DNA of 8,744 nucleotides from a bacterium (GTDB lineage: Bacteria > Patescibacteriota > Minisyncoccia > UBA6257 > GWB1-50-10), in the NCBI GenBank assembly GCA_027310235.1, contig DAIDBF010000007.1, positions 1 to 8,744 on the forward strand, in the 5' to 3' direction. The notes beneath the pieces are model-generated. The model was not told the DNA's origin, ran no database searches, and was given only the letters and a program-made list of their open reading frames with translations. Numbering within the stretch: position 1 is the stretch's first letter; each line of letters begins with the position of its first letter. Shown one piece after another: positions 7,006 through 8,744 of this stretch. The position numbers were made by a program, and so were the translations under genes.

Positions 7006-8346
7006 ATGAGTAAAAAAGTTGACCCTCGGCTTTCTTCGGGATTTCGTGACTATCTTCCGGAGGAGATGATAGCACGAGAAGGCATGCTTGACACGATACG
7101 AGGCGCGTTCAGAACATTCGGATTTCTTCCGCTCGATACTTCCATGGTCGAACGCGAAGAGGTGCTTACGGGCGGCGATCCGAATTTCAAGAAACAGATC
7201 TTCAACGTGGGTATGAAAGGCAAGAAGGAGAAACTGGCGCTTCGTTTCGATCTGACGGTGCCGCTCGCGAGAGTCGTTGCGGCGCGGAGAAACGAACTCT
7301 ATCAGCCGTTCAAACGTTATGAAATAGGAAAGACATGGCGCGGGGAACGCGCACAAGCAGGAAGATTCAGGGAATTTTTGCAGTGCGACGCCGACATCGT
7401 GGGATCGGAGAGTACCGCTTCGGATGCGGAGATTCTCGCGTTGGTCTACGAAGTGATGCGCGCACTTGAGGCACCTCGGTTTGTCATCAAGGTGAATAAT
7501 AGAAAGATTCTGAACGGGCTTCCGGTGTTTGCTGGTTTTCCTCAGTCGAAAATGCACAACGTTCTGCGTACGATCGATAAACTTGATAAACAGGGATGGG
7601 TCTCGGTCGCGAAAGAACTCGAGAGACCGGATGGAGGAAGACTCTCGAAGGCGGTCATAATGAGAATAAAAAAATTCCTGGACTCCGTGAATGCGCGTGC
7701 GCCGCTTGCCGCGGTGGAAGAACTTTTTGCGGATATTCCGGTTGCAATGGAAGGAGTGAAAGAAATCGAGTCGATTGGGAAGCATCTCGAGGCACTCGGC
7801 GTTCCCGAGCGCGCGTGGGTTTTCGATCCTTCAATCGCGCGCGGACTCGGCTACTACACCGGTATGGTGTTCGAGACGTTGCTTCTCGATCTGCCGGAGT
7901 TCGGAAGTATGTGCTCGGGAGGGAGGTACGACGGATTGGTCGCGAACTTTTCGAATATGTCCGTACCGGCCGTCGGGTTGTCGGTGGGGCTCGATCGTCT
8001 TTTTTCCGCACTCGAAAAATTGAAACGCATCCCCTCGTCGGGAACGCGCGCGGAGACAATCGTATTGAACTTCGATCCGGAAACGGAGTATGAATGTGAG
8101 ACGCTCACGACGGAACTCCGCCGCGCGGGGATTGCAGCCGATTTTTATTATGGAGGAGAAAAAACATTAAAAGGCCAGCTTGCGTATGCCGCGAAGGCCG
8201 ACTATCACGTCGTACTTATCTTGGGGAGCGAGGAATGGAAGAAAAACATGGTGCAGGTGAAGGATATGCATCGCCACAGTCAGGAAAATATCCCGCTTCG
8301 CGAGGTATCGAAAACAGTGGAGCGGCTTTGTGCTGAAGGAAGGTAA
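7006..8346 (+). CDS. hisS: Histidyl-tRNA synthetase, eukaryote/archaea-like subtype
   Basis: This enzyme attaches histidine to tRNA-His in the cytoplasm (class II synthetase). The 446 residues contain GFRDYLPEE at 12-20, LRFDLTVPLAR at 79-89, and motif 2 with RGER (112-115) and GRFREFLQCDADIVG (119-133). The histidine signature is RGLGYYTG at 279-286, followed by SGGRYDGL at 304-311 and motif 3 GLSVGLDRL at 324-332. A C-terminal anticodon-binding domain covers about 350-446 (VQVKDM near 419). The motif-2 loop (REF.QCD.DI), IKVNNRKILNG near 161-171 and IDKLDKQGW at 190-198 resemble eukaryotic/archaeal HisRS rather than E. coli (RQFHQ...). The signature normally reads RGLDYY; Gly282 replaces that Asp. 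The start MSKKVDPRL is supported by the -10 element exactly upstream. The gene follows the disrupted membrane-protein gene and is tightly followed by the UDG gene, probably in one transcript. Confidence 0.96.
   Translation: MSKKVDPRLSSGFRDYLPEEMIAREGMLDTIRGAFRTFGFLPLDTSMVEREEVLTGGDPNFKKQIFNVGMKGKKEKLALRFDLTVPLARVVAARRNELYQPFKRYEIGKTWRGERAQAGRFREFLQCDADIVGSESTASDAEILALVYEVMRALEAPRFVIKVNNRKILNGLPVFAGFPQSKMHNVLRTIDKLDKQGWVSVAKELERPDGGRLSKAVIMRIKKFLDSVNARAPLAAVEELFADIPVAMEGVKEIESIGKHLEALGVPERAWVFDPSIARGLGYYTGMVFETLLLDLPEFGSMCSGGRYDGLVANFSNMSVPAVGLSVGLDRLFSALEKLKRIPSSGTRAETIVLNFDPETEYECETLTTELRRAGIAADFYYGGEKTLKGQLAYAAKADYHVVLILGSEEWKKNMVQVKDMHRHSQENIPLREVSKTVERLCAEGR
8335..8343 (+). promoter_or_regulatory. 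Shine-Dalgarno GAAGGAAGG for the UDG gene
   Basis: This purine-rich site lies inside the last three codons of hisS, with AAGGA ending 8 nt before ATG 8349. It fixes the UDG start and implies translation as the downstream cistron of hisS, in contrast to the leaderless-type hisS start. Confidence 0.65.
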
Positions 8347-8348
8347 TT

Positions 8349-8744
8349 ATGAAACAGGAAGAAAAGGAACGGGCACTCCGGGAACTTCGTGAAGAAATGA
8401 AGGCGGATGAATTGCTCCCGCTTCGGAAATCGAACTTCGTGTTCGGTGAGGGAAGCGCAACAAGCGCCGTAATGTTCATCGGCGAGGCACCGGGATTTTA
8501 TGAAGACAAGCTCGAACGTCCCTTCGTGGGGAGAGCGGGAAAACTTTTAGATCGTCTAATCGAAGCCGCGGGGTGGAAGCGCGGGGACGTTTACATCTCG
8601 AATATCGTGAAACGCCGCCCGCCGGGGAATCGTGATCCGCTCCCGGAAGAGATTGATGCCTACAAGCCCTATCTTGCGAGGGAGATAGAAATCCTGAATC
8701 CGAAGATTATCGTACCCTTGGGGAGATTTTCGATGAACTACTTC
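8349..8744 (+). CDS. udg: Uracil-DNA glycosylase, family 4-like, Fe-S ligands missing (3' end outside window)
   Basis: Family role: excision of uracil from DNA at the start of base-excision repair. The first 132 codons are visible, without a stop. Signatures: FVFGEG at 30-35, motif A GEAPGFYED at 45-53, RPFVGRAGKLLDRL at 57-70, VYISNIVKRRPPGNRDPLPEE at 81-101, and IIVPLGRFSMNYF at 120-132. The HPS-type second active-site motif lies beyond the window. Family 4 enzymes (e.g. Thermus) bind a [4Fe-4S] cluster through an N-terminal CxxC, the Cys of KCRPP and a Cys 16 residues later. Aligned positions here are Lys18, Glu21, Arg89 and Tyr105, and no cysteine occurs in the visible part. ATG 8349 lies 2 nt after the hisS stop and has a strong Shine-Dalgarno. 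Residues 1-25 are charged and probably helical. Family membership is clear; catalytic competence cannot be judged without the C-terminus. Confidence 0.92.
   Translation, partial: MKQEEKERALRELREEMKADELLPLRKSNFVFGEGSATSAVMFIGEAPGFYEDKLERPFVGRAGKLLDRLIEAAGWKRGDVYISNIVKRRPPGNRDPLPEEIDAYKPYLAREIEILNPKIIVPLGRFSMNYF

Noticed and set aside
6691..7785. Long open frame (about 364 codons) on the - strand
   Set aside because: It lies antisense to the broken membrane-protein gene and hisS. Its translation is rich in Arg/His/Phe with no recognisable domain, as expected for a shadow of a well-conserved coding strand.

Overview
The window looks like a chromosomal segment from a streamlined bacterium, most likely a member of the Patescibacteria/CPR (Parcubacteria-like). 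This assignment is inference. It rests on the multi-domain secreted lamin-tail-domain protein, very tight gene packing, a small-genome style of repair enzymes lacking the usual iron-sulfur cysteines, a eukaryote/archaea-like HisRS, and an apparently leaderless hisS. TGA is used as a stop (end of the first gene), so the UGA-recoded CPR lineages are unlikely. All genes are on the + strand, and no stretch above 300 bases lacks a gene.

Layout: (1) 1-2969, the 3' part of a long secreted/surface protein with three lamin-tail domains, Ig/FN3-like segments and a C-terminal beta-sandwich-like domain. (2) 3015-4826, typA/bipA, a ribosome-associated translational GTPase. (3) 4832-5485, nth (endonuclease III), 5 nt after typA. 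(4) 5487-5551, a compact intergenic element: two hairpin-forming copies of one palindrome with a perfect consensus DnaA-box 9-mer between them. (5) 5554-6372, a mutY-type adenine glycosylase. (6) about 6380-6984, a broken or frame-disrupted gene for a small membrane-anchored protein of unknown function. (7) 7006-8346, hisS, with an extended -10 promoter placed so that transcription should begin at the ATG. (8) 8349-8744, the 5' part of a family-4-like uracil-DNA glycosylase that runs off the window.

The theme is base-excision repair: three DNA glycosylases (Nth, MutY, family-4 UDG) lie within 4 kb, interleaved with translation genes. The most interesting observation is that all three belong to families that normally carry a [4Fe-4S] cluster, and all three have lost ligands. 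Nth keeps two of four cysteines (C-x6-C-x2-H-x5-Y). MutY has no cysteine at all. The visible UDG has none and shows K, E, R and Y at the aligned ligand positions. This suggests parallel conversion of the base-excision repair set to iron-sulfur independence. MutY also has Glu at the catalytic Asp position and a winged-helix-like tail in place of the usual 8-oxoG-recognising NUDIX-type domain.
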